DNA of 64,000 bases. It comes from Craterostigma plantagineum (lineage: Eukaryota; Streptophyta; Magnoliopsida; Lamiales; Linderniaceae). Below, piece by piece: positions 34,287 to 46,966 of the stretch (position 1 is its first letter; each line of letters starts with the position of its first letter). The translations under genes and the position numbers were made by a program. The notes beneath the pieces were generated by a model that did no database searches, had not been told where the DNA came from, and saw only the letters and a program-made list of their open reading frames with translations. The DNA is taken from NCBI GenBank assembly GCA_027422505.1, contig JAPQWV010000001.1, positions 2,108,001 through 2,172,000 on the forward strand, in the 5' to 3' direction.

Positions 34287-37200
34287 CTACTTTGTAACTC
34301 CCTTTGTTTCAGCCTTGTGACACCGCTCTACATATGCCTGAAGAAACAAACACGAGCTTTGCATTAGGAGAAAGTTGGAAGAACAACAATGAAGCATTAA
34401 TCTTTGTTTCAGCTAAACAATTGCTGATTCTCTGTAAGAAGAGAGCGAGACATATTACTACCTGGGCAAGTTTTGTAATCTTGGACTTTGAAATCGACAG
34501 ATAATGATCGATTTTATCCTGTGTCTTGGGCACGTGCTCGGATGGAATCGAGCTCGAAACTTTATCAACCACCTTCTTCACGACGGTTTTGTGACCATCT
34601 CGACTCATTTGGCCTTCTTTCCACATGGGCTTCAATAGGTCCTTCACAAACACTATAAGGGCATTCTTGAACAATCTCATTCCTTTGTCGTCCTTTTCGG
34701 CGACACGACCATCTTCGATAATTTGAGTATCCTTAGTTTCCGTGATGCCCTTGGTTTCCTTTCCAATGAGACTATTGTCTTTGGGGACTTCAGATTTCTC
34801 AACAATGACCTTAGCTTCTTGCCTCAGTTTTGGACTTCCTTGAAGATCCATAGCTGATGTACCACGTGCAATAGGCGTTGGGCTGTTGAGTTCTGGCTCA
34901 AATTTTGTGCCGGGATCACTGTGCTCGATATTACCCGCTACATTTCTAGCAAAACTTGAAAGATCGAGCGATGGTGGAATTGAATACCTTTGAGAATCAG
35001 CAGTGTTCAACAATCTTGTATCAGGGAAAGAATTGATCTTTTCCATAGAACTCAGAGTATCCACTTGATCAGCACTTGTGAGAGGATATTTAGTCACTTG
35101 AGCAGTGTGTGACTTGCCAGGTAATGAATCTGCGAAAATCTGTGGGGACTTTGCCTCTACGATCCCCAATAGCTGATCTACGTTCTGAGATTGAATTTCC
35201 AAAGGAACTCTGCTCTGCTGTATACTTGCACCATTGCCTGATCTATCGAAAGAAAAAGAGTTCTGCTCCATATAACTTCCACTCAAGATGGAAGAAAAAG
35301 GCTCAGAAGACATAATTCCCCCACTTTGAGTTGGGTAATGTTCAGGGAAATCAGCTTTCGATACAGTAGGATTTGCCAAGCTGATCACTAACCTTCGAGG
35401 CTGAGGCGAAACCTCAGAAATACTCTTACCCTGCCATGCACTGTACTCACAAGCATTCACAGGTCCCTTTTGATTCAGCAATTGAGAACTACCCACTAAA
35501 AGCTGTTCTTCGCTTGTCATATCATTTGCAGAGATAGCTTCATTTCGTCTGCTAAGAGGTTGTTTCTCAACATTGAAAGCTTCGTCTGAGCTGTATGGTA
35601 TTTCCCAACCTTTCCTCTCACTACACAGAGTAGGTCCCCATTTTCCATAATCTTTCTCTCCAATGTTCGATTCATCTCGGTTAGTAAGAGCAGTTTCACC
35701 CAAACCACTGATCCTTACAGGCTCTGAGGCTTTACCCACATCGTCCCACGTGGGACCATCCCATTTCTGAAAATCCCGAGTACCGCGTTTTTCATCATTT
35801 AATAAGCCTTCTCTGTCATTCAGACTATGTTCAGTACGAGAAAATGCATTATTTTCCCTATCAGCCATCGCAGAAGAAAAGGATTTATGATGAGGTCTCC
35901 AACTTTGGCGTTCCTTACCCCTATCAAAGTTTTCGATTTTATCGCCTCTGCTTAATTCATCAGAACCGACTTGGTGCGAGAATCTGCAACTATCGCCCCA
36001 ACGGCAATTTCCTCTCAGATAATCTTTGCAGGGGACATCGCTTCTACAACTTGTGCTACGATAAGATTCAGACAAAAGATCATCTTGTCTGTTAACACGA
36101 CTATTACGATCTGGCCTACGCCTCCCAGTTTCAGCAGAACTATCGTCATCTACCATATTGAAAGCATCCCTTCGACTTATTTTCTCACTAGAATGAGAAA
36201 ACCAGCATTGACTTCCTCTGTTGCACTTACCCATAGAAAAATTCCTACATGTTTGGGAAGATTTGTCATGAGCACTTCTTTTGTCAGTCCAAGTATGAGA
36301 TGGGTGCCTTTGGTCCCTTATTGGGCTATCGCCCTTTAAACAATGTCGTGAATTTCCCCGACTCCTACTTCTACTTCGGGCACGCATGGGACTGTCACCC
36401 CTTATGTGATTACTTGTATTTCTTCGACTCATACTTCTACTTCTACTTCTGCTCCTACTTCTGCTTCGAACTTTTACAAGGTACCTTAACAAAAAGACAA
36501 TTAGGAAGAAAAGTGACCATCATATTGCAAGGGTTGAAGGAGATCAAAAAGCTTTCTATTATAGAAACTGATGTTACATAACGATTTAGATGTAAAAGCA
36601 TATTTTCTAGTTAATAAACTTCACTTCGAGTATCGAAAAGTGAAATCAACTTAAAAGGAAAAATTACAAACGATGCTCATATCATATATTCTCAAAGTCA
36701 AACTAATCTAGATCACAACATATTTGGATACACCTCAAGCAGCAGAAATAAAGACAAATTTAGCCAGCCATGGAAAAAGGAAACCACGTTGAAACAACAA
36801 CAAATGCAGTAGAAGCACCATAAAAGGCACTGATTTAACATCAAGGTAAACAGAATAACTGACGCTTTTAAAAGAATGGCGTGCCCATCAAGTAACAACT
36901 TTTCAACACTGAGAATGAGTAAAGAAACAAGAGAAGAGCACAAACCTTTGAGTGCGGCGACGATCATGGTCATAATCCCGAGTCTGATTGTAGTAATGAG
37001 GTTCTACTTCATCGATATTTTGAGGAGAAATAACGTCGTTATATCTTTTCCCTCCATTTAATTCCTTTCCTTCAAAGATTTCATGTCTGCTTCCCATGTA
37101 GCTTTCATCAATTGATGCAAAACGGTCTCTGCCTTCGATCGAGTGCCTATTGTCTGTAGATGCAAATCCAGGAGACTTCCGTGATGCAGAAAATTCTTGA

Positions 37201-37292
37201 TGACGCCTATTATAGCCATCACTAAAAATGTAATCTTTTTCAATTTTTGGATTTTCAGGCAAATGGTCGGTATGCCTCCTCCTTTCCCGCAT
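34287..37292 (-). CDS. C3H38: RS-rich CCCH zinc-finger protein (AtC3H38-like)
   Basis: Three coding exons were read: 36946-37292, 34462-36463 and 34287-34337. The frame fits at both junctions, giving about 800 residues. Exon 1 starts MRERRRHTDHLPENPKIEKD. Exon 2 opens with an Arg-Ser repeat tract (RSRSRSRSRSMSRR). Two CCCH fingers follow, TCRNFSMGKCNRGSQCWFSH and PCKDYLRGNCRWGDSCRFSH. A long Ser-rich disordered region follows. The C-terminal helix is conserved-looking (NALIVFVKDLLKPMWKEG) and the last exon reads AYVERCHKAETKGVTK. The RS tract plus CCCH fingers suggest a nuclear RNA-binding, splicing-related role; that is inference. An upstream 5' UTR exon is likely near 37680-37790. The exon 2 acceptor was chosen at 36464 because it alone keeps the RS frame. 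Confidence 0.85.
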
Positions 37293-37854
37293 GGTAAAAG
37301 TCCTGCAAACATAGGGCTAATATGTTTAAGACACCGACAAAAATTCACCGAATTCAGAGTTGATCTTAGCTTTCATACTCAATTAACAGTGACACAATCC
37401 ACTTCACTTGTTCAGAAGCAAAAAAAAGCATCAAAGTTCAGCTCGATTTACTAAATCTCAAAAGGAATACCACGAGCAGAGAAGATTCAAAGAAAAGACC
37501 GCCATTGATGAATTCTCAACCTCCGTACGAATTTCGAAGTTCTTCCACTACTTTAACTCACAACAACACTTGCCTAGAGCTGAAATTCATACACTTTTGA
37601 CGGTGTTAAAAAAAACAAGCAGACTTAAAATTGTTTAAACTTAAAACCCAGTAAAGCAATGCTGCAGAGGAGTTGAGGACTAAGAAACGAACAGCTAAAA
37701 TCGAACCTTTCCGCGTAATACCCGCCTCTCCACTTCGATGTGAACGTGAAATAGGGAAGGAGAAGAAGAGCTAGGGTTTTCCTCCAATTGAGTGCGTAAA
37801 ATTCAATTTCAAGGTTTAAGTTTTATTTCTCTTATATGTATGTAAATAAAAATA
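37293..37854 (-). promoter_or_regulatory. 5' UTR intron and promoter of the RS-CCCH gene
   Basis: No coding sequence is seen. A short stretch near 37700-37790 with purine-rich leader sequence may be the 5' UTR exon, leaving an intron between it and the start codon. Confidence 0.4.
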
Positions 37855-38525
37855 CAGGAAAACCTCTATAAATTAATACTCGATAAATTAATAACCTCTC
37901 TAAAATAATAAAATCTTCCGGTCCCGATTTGGGCCTTTGTTAAAAATCGTCAAATTCGATAAGATAATAAGATAATAACTTTTTTGTAAATTCCTTTATA
38001 AATATTAGGTCCCGTTAAAACTCTAAATTAATATTTCATATAACTTACAATTATAAATTATGATAATTTGCTAAAATAAGAATCTAATTGTTACTAGATT
38101 TTCTTATTTTTTTTTCTCTTTGGATTTCATCCCCAACTTTTTTAATTATAGTCAATAGTTCCGATGTTGAGTTTTCTAGGCAACAAAAAATGTGGTTGTT
38201 GTCGTTATTTTGTGTCGCTTAGTATTCCCACACTTCTGGAAGTTGGTTGAACATGCTTCAATAATATAGAGAGCATTTGATATTGTACCTTGACTAATTT
38301 TGAAACGATATTTTTCATTAATTCACACTTGTAAATTGTTTAAAGTACATGAATATAGTTAATGAGACATATTTGAATTCATTTATCGTCAAAACATTTT
38401 AAATTTGTTGAATTTAAAGAGTCTCTCTTTAAATTAATAAAATATTAATTTATCGATATATTAATATCTCTATAAATTAATAAAATGTCATGGTCCCAAT
38501 GTTATTAATTTATAGAGGTTTTACT
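37855..38525. mobile_element. MITE-like inverted-repeat element
   Basis: The left end has gaaaacctctataaattaat and the right end attaatttatagaggttttac, giving terminal inverted repeats of about 20 bp. The arms carry further inverted motifs (tcgataaattaata, attaatttatcgatatatta). It is about 670 bp, AT-rich and non-coding. I saw no clear target duplication, so the superfamily is open. Confidence 0.65.
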
Positions 38526-38930
38526 TTATTAATAAAAGGAATTATCCCATACATGATACACTTGCCATATTTTAAAAGGAACTATTTACTTAAATATATA
38601 ACTAGTTTCACAGTGGGCTTAACGTGGTGGTTTCTTTCAACGTTAGTTGTTAAATTTGATTTTTAATTATTTAATTTATTAAATAGTTAATTATTGGACA
38701 TGTGACCGCATTTAGATTTCTCTTACATTTATATAATTATATAAGAAAGATTCTTAAGCTCTTAGATATTAAAAAATATTTTTATCTTCCCTATTGCTAT
38801 TTGCTAGTCAAGAATCCATTTCCGCCACACTTTTGTTCAAAGAATTGTATCAATTAGACTAGACCAGCCCGACTCCCGAGTCCACACCTTGGAAAGGTTT
38901 TAGCCGACATTTTAAATACTTGGATCGATC
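38526..38930. other. Intergenic AT-rich region
   Basis: No gene or repeat was recognised. Confidence 0.4.
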
Positions 38931-39168
38931 TTTACTGTCCCAAATGTTTATGGACATTTGGAAGTTGTCACGAAATTAAGAAACTGAATATTTTAATAAT
39001 AAGTACAATTAAAAGGTAAAAAAAATGTATATTTTGGCACGTCTTTTAAGAATATTTAATATTATTATATTGATTGTGATAGTTTTTTTGCTAAATAAGG
39101 GAATGTACAAAAGATGTGGGACGCCCGATTTAGTCAAATGTATAAAATGGTTTGAGACGGGGAGTATA
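38931..39168. mobile_element. Stowaway-like MITE
   Basis: It begins tactgtcccaaatg and ends gagacggggagtata. The interior is nearly the same as 45220-45466, sharing tttatggacatttgg and ttttggcacgtcttttaag. It lies about 300 bp upstream of the pathogen-related gene. Confidence 0.75.
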
Positions 39169-39370
39169 TAAAAAAATATTATCATTCTGTGACAAATGAC
39201 AATGACTAAAGCTAAAAAATAACAAGAAACTAACATTATGAAGAAAAATAAAAGCTAGGTGGATATGGTAGCCATGGTTGACCCACCGTGGCTGCTAATG
39301 ACTTGAATGGGTTTGGCTAAGAATGTTGGACTATTCATTTTCGATTTTCTCCTCCCAATTATTATTACAT

Positions 39371-39378
39371 TATAAATA
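39371..39378 (+). promoter_or_regulatory. TATA box of the pathogen-related gene
   Basis: The perfect tataaata lies 96 bp upstream of the start codon at 39474, a normal distance once a 5' UTR of about 70 bp is allowed for. Confidence 0.6.
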
Positions 39379-39473
39379 GCCGTGCAAGGCAAATGCAAAC
39401 ACATCAATCTTCAATATCAAACATATAGCGTATACAACGTCGATAAAAAGAGAACGAAAAAAAGGAAACAAGG

Positions 39474-40494
39474 ATGGGAAGTGAAGGAGACAAGTACAGA
39501 TCTTATCTAACACCCGAGGATCTCAAGAACACAAAATGGGTGTCTGGCCCTCCCAATTACGACGTCGTTAATAAGCTCTTTGAAGAAGGCAGAACCAAGG
39601 TAATTATTAATAATGCCGCCGCCAAGTAATATATATGTTAAAGTCAATAAAAACATTTAAATTTTTTTAACATATATATTATGGTTATGTGTTAGATATG
39701 GCCTGCTGATTCACTAGAGGAGCAAGTGCAGAACCTTGTCAAAACATGGGAGATGGAGTTAGTTCACAAAGCTGATCCCAAAGAGTACAAAACCCTCGAT
39801 GCAGATAAATTTGTTCTTGGCATCAATGGTATTTTATATATATCACATGAGAAATAGTTTAGGGTTTATTTTTTGGAAGATATGGGCATTGGGCCATTTA
39901 TGCTTATTTTTGTAATTCATGGCATTGTAGGAAAGAGGTATTTCACATTGAAAGAGATTAAGGAAGTAGGAGGAAGCTACCAAGTTTTCCTTCAGACATC
40001 GTTGCCCCGAGGATTGAGGCTCTACGATCCCGACGAAGAGACATACGATTCTTCTCAGACGGCGTTTAAGAAGGTTTTTCCACGTGGGTTCGCCGTAGAG
40101 ATTCTCCAGGTTTTTTCTGGGCCTCCACTCATTGCATACAAGTTCAGGCATTGGGGTTACTTTGAGGGCTCTTACAAGGACTATCCAGCCACCCAAGAGT
40201 TGATTGAAATCTTCGGAGTAGGGATTTTTGAGGTAATATATAAAGATGCATACATGAATTCTAAGGTTTCCTATGTTAGATGTATGTAATTGTAAATGCG
40301 ATGAGTATCTCATCAACTTTGTTTAACTAATTTGATGTACGTAGTTGGATGAGAACTCAAAGGTTGTGAAGGTTGAGTTCTTCATGGATCGTGGAGAGCT
40401 TTTAGCAGGTTTGATCAAAGGGAAGAAGAAAGATGGCGATGACGATGTTATTACCTCAGCCTCAGACGTAGTAGGTTGTCCTTTCATGGCTTGA
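39474..40494 (+). CDS. Pathogen-related protein (NTF2/SnoaL-like fold)
   Basis: Four exons (39474-39599, 39696-39828, 39931-40232, 40345-40494) encode about 236 residues. The start MGSEGDKYRSYLTPEDLKNT is typical of the plant family named after the barley pathogen-related protein. Further motifs are WEMELVHKADPKEYKTLDAD, GGSYQVFLQTSLPRGLRLYD, FSGPPLIAYKFRHWGYFEG and YPATQELIEIFGVGIFELDE. The family has an NTF2-like fold, no signal peptide and no established enzyme activity; induction by infection is known for the barley member. All exons are in frame. A good TATA box lies upstream. Confidence 0.88.
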
Positions 40495-41035
40495 AGTCAA
40501 GAAAGATTCCATGACCAAAATAATGGAGGAGATAATTGTTAACGTTATAGTTTCTTATTTAATTTGCTCGTGTTTTTTTCTTCTATTGTCGTCTTATGTC
40601 ATGTTTCTTCCAAAAACTATTGTATGAATGTTCCTACTGCGAAATAAGATTTAATAAAAATTAAATAAAAACTGATCAGCTCGAGAACATTTGAACATGA
40701 ACGTAAATGGGGTATTATATATTAACTTAACACGTAACCATTGAGATTCTTTCTCCTTATTTTATTCTTGTTTCTTTTTTGTGTATGTGTGCGTGAAAAT
40801 AGTAAAGAAACCGTAAAAATCGAATAAAAATTGCAACTTTGATACGATGTACACGAAGCAACTGTTTGTCCGGTATTAATGCAATAAAACGTGGAATATC
40901 ATAACAGTAATTAATTAAGTTAATGACTTAGCACTAATTTTCTTGCACTGTGTGCCTGAACAGCTGAAACAACTTCCCCACCTTCGTTGTTCATTTCTTT
41001 GCTACTAACTGTAATTGGAATTTTGTGGATAAACC
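40495..41035. other. Intergenic: 3' UTR of the pathogen-related gene and P5CDH promoter
   Basis: About 540 bp of AT-rich DNA. An aataaaa near 40652 may act in polyadenylation. No other feature was seen. Confidence 0.4.
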
Positions 41036-44000
41036 ATGGCTCGATTGTGGGCTCTGAAGCAGTTGAAGAAGAATCACGATTCGCTGGGATGCTTCAGCGT
41101 TTCCAATTCGTTGAGGTATATAATCCGTGGAGACAGCTAATACGAATTCTGGGTATTTTAGATTTTTGATTGAGTGGAAAAAAAGTTTCAATTTCTCGTA
41201 ATTTATCACAGTTCTGGGTTGAAGCTCTTGCTTTATCGACTTCATATGTTTCTAAGTGAAACTGTGTGAACAGTTCATTACATCTTGTGTTTCTGTGAAA
41301 AATTTCAGACTGTTCTCTTCCTTACCTTTTGCCACCATTAAAGCCGAAGAGATATCGGGTTCTCGCCCAGCTGAAGTGCTCAATTTGGGTACATATCCAT
41401 TTGTTGATTTAGATTATATTGAGCAAAACGAAACTACACTATTATCTCTTTTATTTTAGTTCAGGGAAATTGGACACAATCTTCGAATTGGAATACTATT
41501 CTTGATCCTTTAAACGGCGAGCCATTTATCAAAGTTGCTGAAGTGACTGAGAAAGAAACAAAGGTGTGTTATAAAATGGGGGGAAAATCGTCATATTACG
41601 ATGTTGTATATCTCTCGCCTATGCAAAACCTCTGAGAAGTTATAATTTTCTCTCACAGCCTTTTGTAGAGAGCTTGTCCCTTTGCCCAAAACATGGCTTA
41701 CATAATCCCTTCAAATCGCCGGAAAGGTTTGTGAGACATGATCTGATATTTCCTTCCTCCTTGGCTGGTCGATTAGTTCGCCTTTCTGCAAATTGTTAGA
41801 ACTTTGTGTTATCCTTCTTATATTTCTCAGGTACCTCATGCTCGGCGATGTTACAACTAAAGCAGCCCACAAACTCTCTGCACCCGAGGTAATACATTCT
41901 TTTCAATGTAAGAACGATAATATCATAATCTGTTACAAGGCTTATTTGCAAGCTTTCTAATGCTTGCAGGTTTCCGACTTCTTTGCCAAGTTGATACAAA
42001 GGGTATCTCCAAAGAGTTATCAGCAGGCTTACGGTGAAGTTTACGTCACACAAAAGTTTCTTGAAAATTTCTGTGGGGATCAGGTTGATAGAGAACTAAG
42101 TAGAATTTTGACTGAGTAAATCAGAATTCTATCAATTTTTTGTTGCTATTCTGTTCAAATGTGTGACATGCTGTAATAAAATTAAATGGGCAGGTTCGTT
42201 TCTTAGCAAGATCATTTGGGGTCCCTGGAAATCATCTTGGGCAGCAGAGCCATGGTTTTCGATGGCCTTATGGACCGGTAAAAAGCTAATACTTTGTATT
42301 ACGATCGATTTAGTCAAAGATTGTTTTTTTTTAAACCCTTTTCTGTGATTTTTAGGTTGCTATCGTTACTCCTTTCAATTTCCCCCTCGAGATTCCACTG
42401 CTTCAGTTGATGGGCTCCCTCTACATGGGCAACAAACCTCTCCTTAAGGTCGATAGCAAAGTAAGACAACCTACATACTTACATGGTTGTAATATGAAGC
42501 TTTGTATTATTTGAAAATTTAAATTTCTTTTCTAGGTGTCAATTGTTATGGATCAGATGCTACGACTACTCCATGATTGTGGCTTGCCAATGGAGGACGT
42601 TGACTTCATAAATTCAGACGGGAAAGTCATGAACAAGCTTCTCTTGGAGGTCATTTACTAACTTAATAAGGACAACATTTGATCCTTAAACTTACAGTTT
42701 TTTCATGCAAGAAATAAATTTCTCTTACGGCGTTTTTAATCATCAGGCACAACCAAGAATGACTCTCTTCACTGGCAGTTCGAGGGTAGCAGAAAAATTG
42801 GCACACGACTTAAATGGACGTATTAAATTGGAAGACGCTGGTTTCGACTGGAAAATTCTCGGGCCCGATGTCCAAGAGGTGTTTAATATATTAATTTCGT
42901 CATTTACTTGTGTTTTTTTAATTCTCATTTCCTACATAAAAAAAAAGTTTCAAATGCAATTATCTTGTAGGAAGATTACGTTGCTTGGGTTTGCGATCAA
43001 GACGCATATGCATGCAGTGGTCAGAAGTGCTCTGCACAGTCCATTCTTTTCATGCATGAGGTGATTGTAATAAAGCTTCGTTTAACCTCTTTCGATCCAC
43101 GATTAATCCTCATTTTTATTTTTATTTTTTTCTCCATATATTTCCTGCGATTTTATAGAACTGGGGAAAAAGCTCTCTTGTCCAAAAATTAACTGAACTT
43201 GCTGCTAGAAGAAAGCTCGACGACTTGACTGTTGGCCCTGTCCTTACAGTAAGATTTTCCTTCTTTCCTTTTTCTTTCTCACATTTTTGTGCCGTTAAAT
43301 CTGAGCGTTGAGTCATAAAATCAATTTCTTACGTCTTATTTTGATTGTTCTTGGGCTCAAGTGTACGACCGAAGCAATGCTTCACCACAAGAACGAACTG
43401 CTGAAAATTGAAGGATCGAAACTGTTATTTGGCGGCGAAGCGTTAGAAAAGCACACAATTCCCTCCATTTATGGCGCGATCAAACCTACCGCAGTCTTCG
43501 TTCCCCTCGAACAAATACTGAGAGACGAAAACTTCCGCCTCGCAACTAAAGAAATCTTCGGCCCATTCCAAGTACGCGTATAATATCGTAATATAATTTC
43601 GTAATGTAACTATTTATCGTCGACGTGTTTCTTTATTTTTTTTATCAGATCATCACGGAATACAGACACGAACAGCTTCCGTTAGTCTTGAATGCACTTG
43701 AAAGAATGCACGCACATTTAACTGCTGCTGTTGTTTCAAATGACCCTTTGTTCATACAAGTAAGAAGATCTATCTTTTGGTTCTATTATTACATATTTGT
43801 GTAATATAAATTCATATGTTCTCTAACATATAACATTCATACGCAGGAAGTTGTAGGAAACTCAGTTAATGGAACCACTTATGTGGGATTAAGAGCAAGA
43901 ACTACAGGGGCTCCACAAAACCATTGGTACACTGACAAAAATAAGATAATAATAATAATAATAAAATTATTTTAAAAAAAAAAAAAAAAATTATCCCGAC

Positions 44001-44155
44001 GACCTCTTTTGTATAGGTTTGGCCCTTGCGGAGATCCCCGAGGGGCGGGCATAGGCACGCCCGATGCAATAAAACTCGTATGGTCGTCTCATAGAGAAAT
44101 TATTCAAGACTTTGGTCCGATCCCACGAAATTGGACAATCCCGCGCCCGACGTAA
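41036..44155 (+). CDS. P5CDH: Delta-1-pyrroline-5-carboxylate dehydrogenase, mitochondrial (ALDH12A1)
   Basis: This enzyme oxidises pyrroline-5-carboxylate (glutamate semialdehyde) to glutamate with NAD+, the second step of mitochondrial proline catabolism. Exon 1 (41036-41115) reads MARLWALKQLKKNHDSLGCF and, with exon 2 (41309-41388), forms a basic, Ser-rich presequence. The mature part shows NLVQGNWTQSSNWNTILDPL, RSFGVPGNHLGQQSHGFRWP, VAIVTPFNFPLEIPLLQLMG, RMTLFTGSSRVAEKLAHDL and YACSGQKCSAQSILF with the catalytic Cys. Then come VGPVLTCTTEAML, ATKEIFGPFQ, YVGLRARTTGAPQNHWFGPC and the end IPRNWTIPRPT. About 16 exons give about 550 residues, normal for plant P5CDH. The last intron (43927-44015) is only about 90 bp and holds an A-rich run. 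No frame break was found. Confidence 0.93.
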
Positions 44156-44804
44156 ACGAGGAAATTTTCGTTTTTTTTCTTTAAATAAAAATAAACTCGA
44201 TTTTGTCAAAAATTATTTAGTTTTTTTTTCCGATATTTATATATTCGACGGGTGAGAAAATGGAATTATATAGAATATTGATGGGTGTCTATAAAGAATT
44301 ATTGAAAGCCATCCTAACTAAGAATGGGCCGTGACATAATATTTAAGTAGGTAGCTAGTCTTTCATTTAATTACAAAGTCCCAACAGTACATAGCAACTT
44401 GTAGTAATATTAATTAATGCATCGACCGCCCTAAACTAAGGAAGCAACGATAATGTGGCCCTTATGGGCTATTATAAATCAGACATTCCATCTTCTTGCA
44501 TTTACGACATTTTATTGCAATCCTATATTTAGACTTGAGAGTACAGTACATACAAAAACAGAGTTTGTTTTATTATAAATAGATGAGCTTCTTACTCGAG
44601 TTTTGATGCATTTTTAGCACACGCACACACACATGACACTCTTATATATATATATATATATATATATATAATCTAAGTTTGAAATTGTTATTGAATTGCT
44701 AATACTTACTTTTTGAGGAGTGAAATATTATGATATGGTAACTTGAAGTATCTCAAATGAGATTTCGCATAACGTAATTCAGTGCAGTAGTACGTCTAAA
44801 ATGA
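44156..44804. other. Intergenic region with an (AT)n tract
   Basis: Non-coding and AT-rich, with a microsatellite of about 14 TA units at 44644-44670. Confidence 0.6.
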
Positions 44805-45000
44805 TACTCCCTCCGTCCCGCTAATTGTATCACAATTTCCATTCCGGACGTCCCACTAATTTTATCACCTTTCCCTTTTCGGTAAAAAATTAAACACCAT
44901 TTTAAATGTAATTGGAGGGAAACGTAAATTGTAGGAATAAAATGTAAAACTAGTGAGTATTTATATATATAGTATTATTAAAAGCAAAATATTATAATAA
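44805..45000. repeat. Stowaway-type end (tactccctccgtcccgc), partner end not found
   Basis: The sequence tactccctccgtcccgctaa at 44805 is a classic MITE terminus, and a second gacgtcccactaattttatc motif follows near 44847. A matching ggacggagggagta end was not found downstream, so the element may be truncated. The right limit is arbitrary. Confidence 0.45.
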
Positions 45001-45219
45001 TTTAATTAATAAAATTATTGTTGTTGAGTTCAAGAGGGAAAGTAATTAGAGAAAACAACTTTAACAAATTTCATGTTATTTTAAAAAATTAAAATAGAAA
45101 GTATTAAATTATTAGGGGGTGCGGACAGCATTTTTCGTCCAACGGGGGTGTGAATAGTAGGACCCTATTATCAATTTAAGCAAGTTGTTTATATCTAACC
45201 CAATTGTACTATATTGTTA

Positions 45220-45466
45220 CTACCTCCGTCCCAAACGGTTATGGACATTTGGGGTATGTCACGATTTTTAAGAAATTGAATATTTTAATAATATAGTACA
45301 ATTAAAATGTGAAAAATGGTATATTTTGGCACGTCTTTTAAGAATATTTAATAGTATTATATTGATTGTTTGTGTTAGTTTTTTTGCTATAAAAGGAAAT
45401 GTCCAAAACGGTTTGGGACGCCCGATATAGTAAAATGTCCAAAACGGTTTGGGACTGAGGGAGTAT
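45220..45466. mobile_element. Stowaway-like MITE, best-preserved copy
   Basis: The ends tacctccgtcccaaacgg and ccaaaacggtttgggactga plus gggagta form extended inverted repeats. The interior shares long stretches with the copies at 21136 and 38931. It is about 250 bp with no coding. Confidence 0.8.
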
Positions 45467-46024
45467 AATAATGTCACCTTAATTTGCGTGTCCAGCAAGT
45501 TATGTGATAAAGTTACCCTCACATAAAGGAGTATATGGTGTAATGATGTTTGCTTGATACTAAATTAAGTAAAACATCGATATCACAACTCACATCAACG
45601 TCTTAATAAATGTCGAAGTGATACAATTAATTATTTCCAGCTAATATATATATATATATATATATATACAACCCCACTGCATTTAACACCCCCTATGTAC
45701 ATTAGTAATGTCATCATTATTTTACCCTAAACGCTATGAAAACTTAAGAGACGTACTTGAAATGAAATCGCAATAACTTGCCTCCATGTGACATTATTGA
45801 ATTATTAAATTATAATAATTGAAAAAGGGCATTTATATAATGATGCAATAATAGACTTCAGCCCCTATAAATATATATTACATGCATTATTTACCACAAT
45901 CCCCTTTATCAAATTCGCGACATATAACTCCCACGAATAAATATCTTCCCAAGCCCACACCTCAGAAACGAAAAAAGTCAAAATATATTAAAACTAATAA
46001 CACTTTCCCAGACTAAATTCAAAA
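45467..46024 (-). other. 3' flank of the Dof gene
   Basis: AT-rich, with an (AT)n tract near 45643-45668. It should include the 3' UTR of the minus-strand Dof gene. Confidence 0.45.
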
Positions 46025-46966
46025 TTAAAAGTTTCTTGAAAAAATATCGTAAGAAGAAATATCATCCGAACCCCAATTATCGCATATTAGATTCGTCGAT
46101 GTCCCACCGAACTGATCATTATTTGCAGAAAACACCCCAATATCTTGCAGTTCAGTCCCTGAAGACCAAATCGTATCTAATTCAAACCCAAGTTCTTGAC
46201 GACGATCATCGCCACCGCCGAGCAGCTCAAACACGTCATCAGAACCTTCGCCGCCCATCGCCATGAAATCATTTCCTTGTACGTCACCGTTATTGATTAC
46301 ATCTTCGCCGACGAACATATTAGGAATCATCATCATATCCACGTTATCATAATTCTCGTACTGATCAAACATAGCTGCAATAGCATTATTATTACTATCC
46401 TCCGACGATACACTTGTCTGAAAATTGCAAGAAGACGACGACCCACTTCCATCTAAGGGACTGTAAGAGTCCTCATTATTCTTATCATTACCATCGCCGC
46501 CGGCGTAAGGATTCACATACTCGGCGTAAACTGCAGCAAGGTCGATTTCGCTGGAACCCACATGAGCAGCAGCGGTCGGAATACACGCCGGGCCCACTTG
46601 ATCCGACCCACGGCCGGACTGCCGCCTAGTTCGGCGGCTCTTCCGGCAACCTCCGCCGACCGGCACGTTTCTGAGGGACCCACCTTTTGTCCAGTATCTT
46701 CTGCACCCTTTGCAGAAGTACCTTGGCTGAGACAAGCTGTAGTTGTTGTAATAGCAGAACTTTGTGTTAGAAGAGGCACATCTAGGGCAGTTCGGCGCCA
46801 GTTCGGCGCCGCCGTTGCACGGCCACTTCGCCGGCCGTTGTGCGCCGTCGTCGGCCATGAGCATCGGCGGAAGACCCATCGGCGGCGGGCATTGGTTGGT
46901 GCTGTTTGCGAACATTCCGATGAGATTGAAATGGTGTTGTTGAGATGATACTATGGTTTGATTCAT
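46025..46966 (-). CDS. Dof-type zinc-finger transcription factor
   Basis: A single-exon gene of 313 residues. The Dof domain at about residues 60-110 reads [20 protein letters not shown], then [20 protein letters not shown] and [13 protein letters not shown]. The four zinc cysteines and the basic tail for AAAG-site DNA binding are all present. The rest is Asn/Asp/Ser-rich, with an acidic C-terminal half ([13 protein letters not shown]) that may activate transcription, and it ends [18 protein letters not shown]. It is most like small Dof factors of the Dof1.2/Dof3.5 type, from memory of the N-terminus. About 1.6 kb without another gene lies upstream, a normal promoter size for a regulator. Confidence 0.92.
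   Translation of the reverse strand: MNQTIVSSQQHHFNLIGMFANSTNQCPPPMGLPPMLMADDGAQRPAKWPCNGGAELAPNCPRCASSNTKFCYYNNYSLSQPRYFCKGCRRYWTKGGSLRNVPVGGGCRKSRRTRRQSGRGSDQVGPACIPTAAAHVGSSEIDLAAVYAEYVNPYAGGDGNDKNNEDSYSPLDGSGSSSSCNFQTSVSSEDSNNNAIAAMFDQYENYDNVDMMMIPNMFVGEDVINNGDVQGNDFMAMGGEGSDDVFELLGGGDDRRQELGFELDTIWSSGTELQDIGVFSANNDQFGGTSTNLICDNWGSDDISSYDIFSRNF

Noticed and set aside
46562..46948. 128-codon plus-strand frame over the Dof gene
   Set aside because: It is a shadow of the Dof coding sequence on the other strand; the Dof domain is unambiguous.
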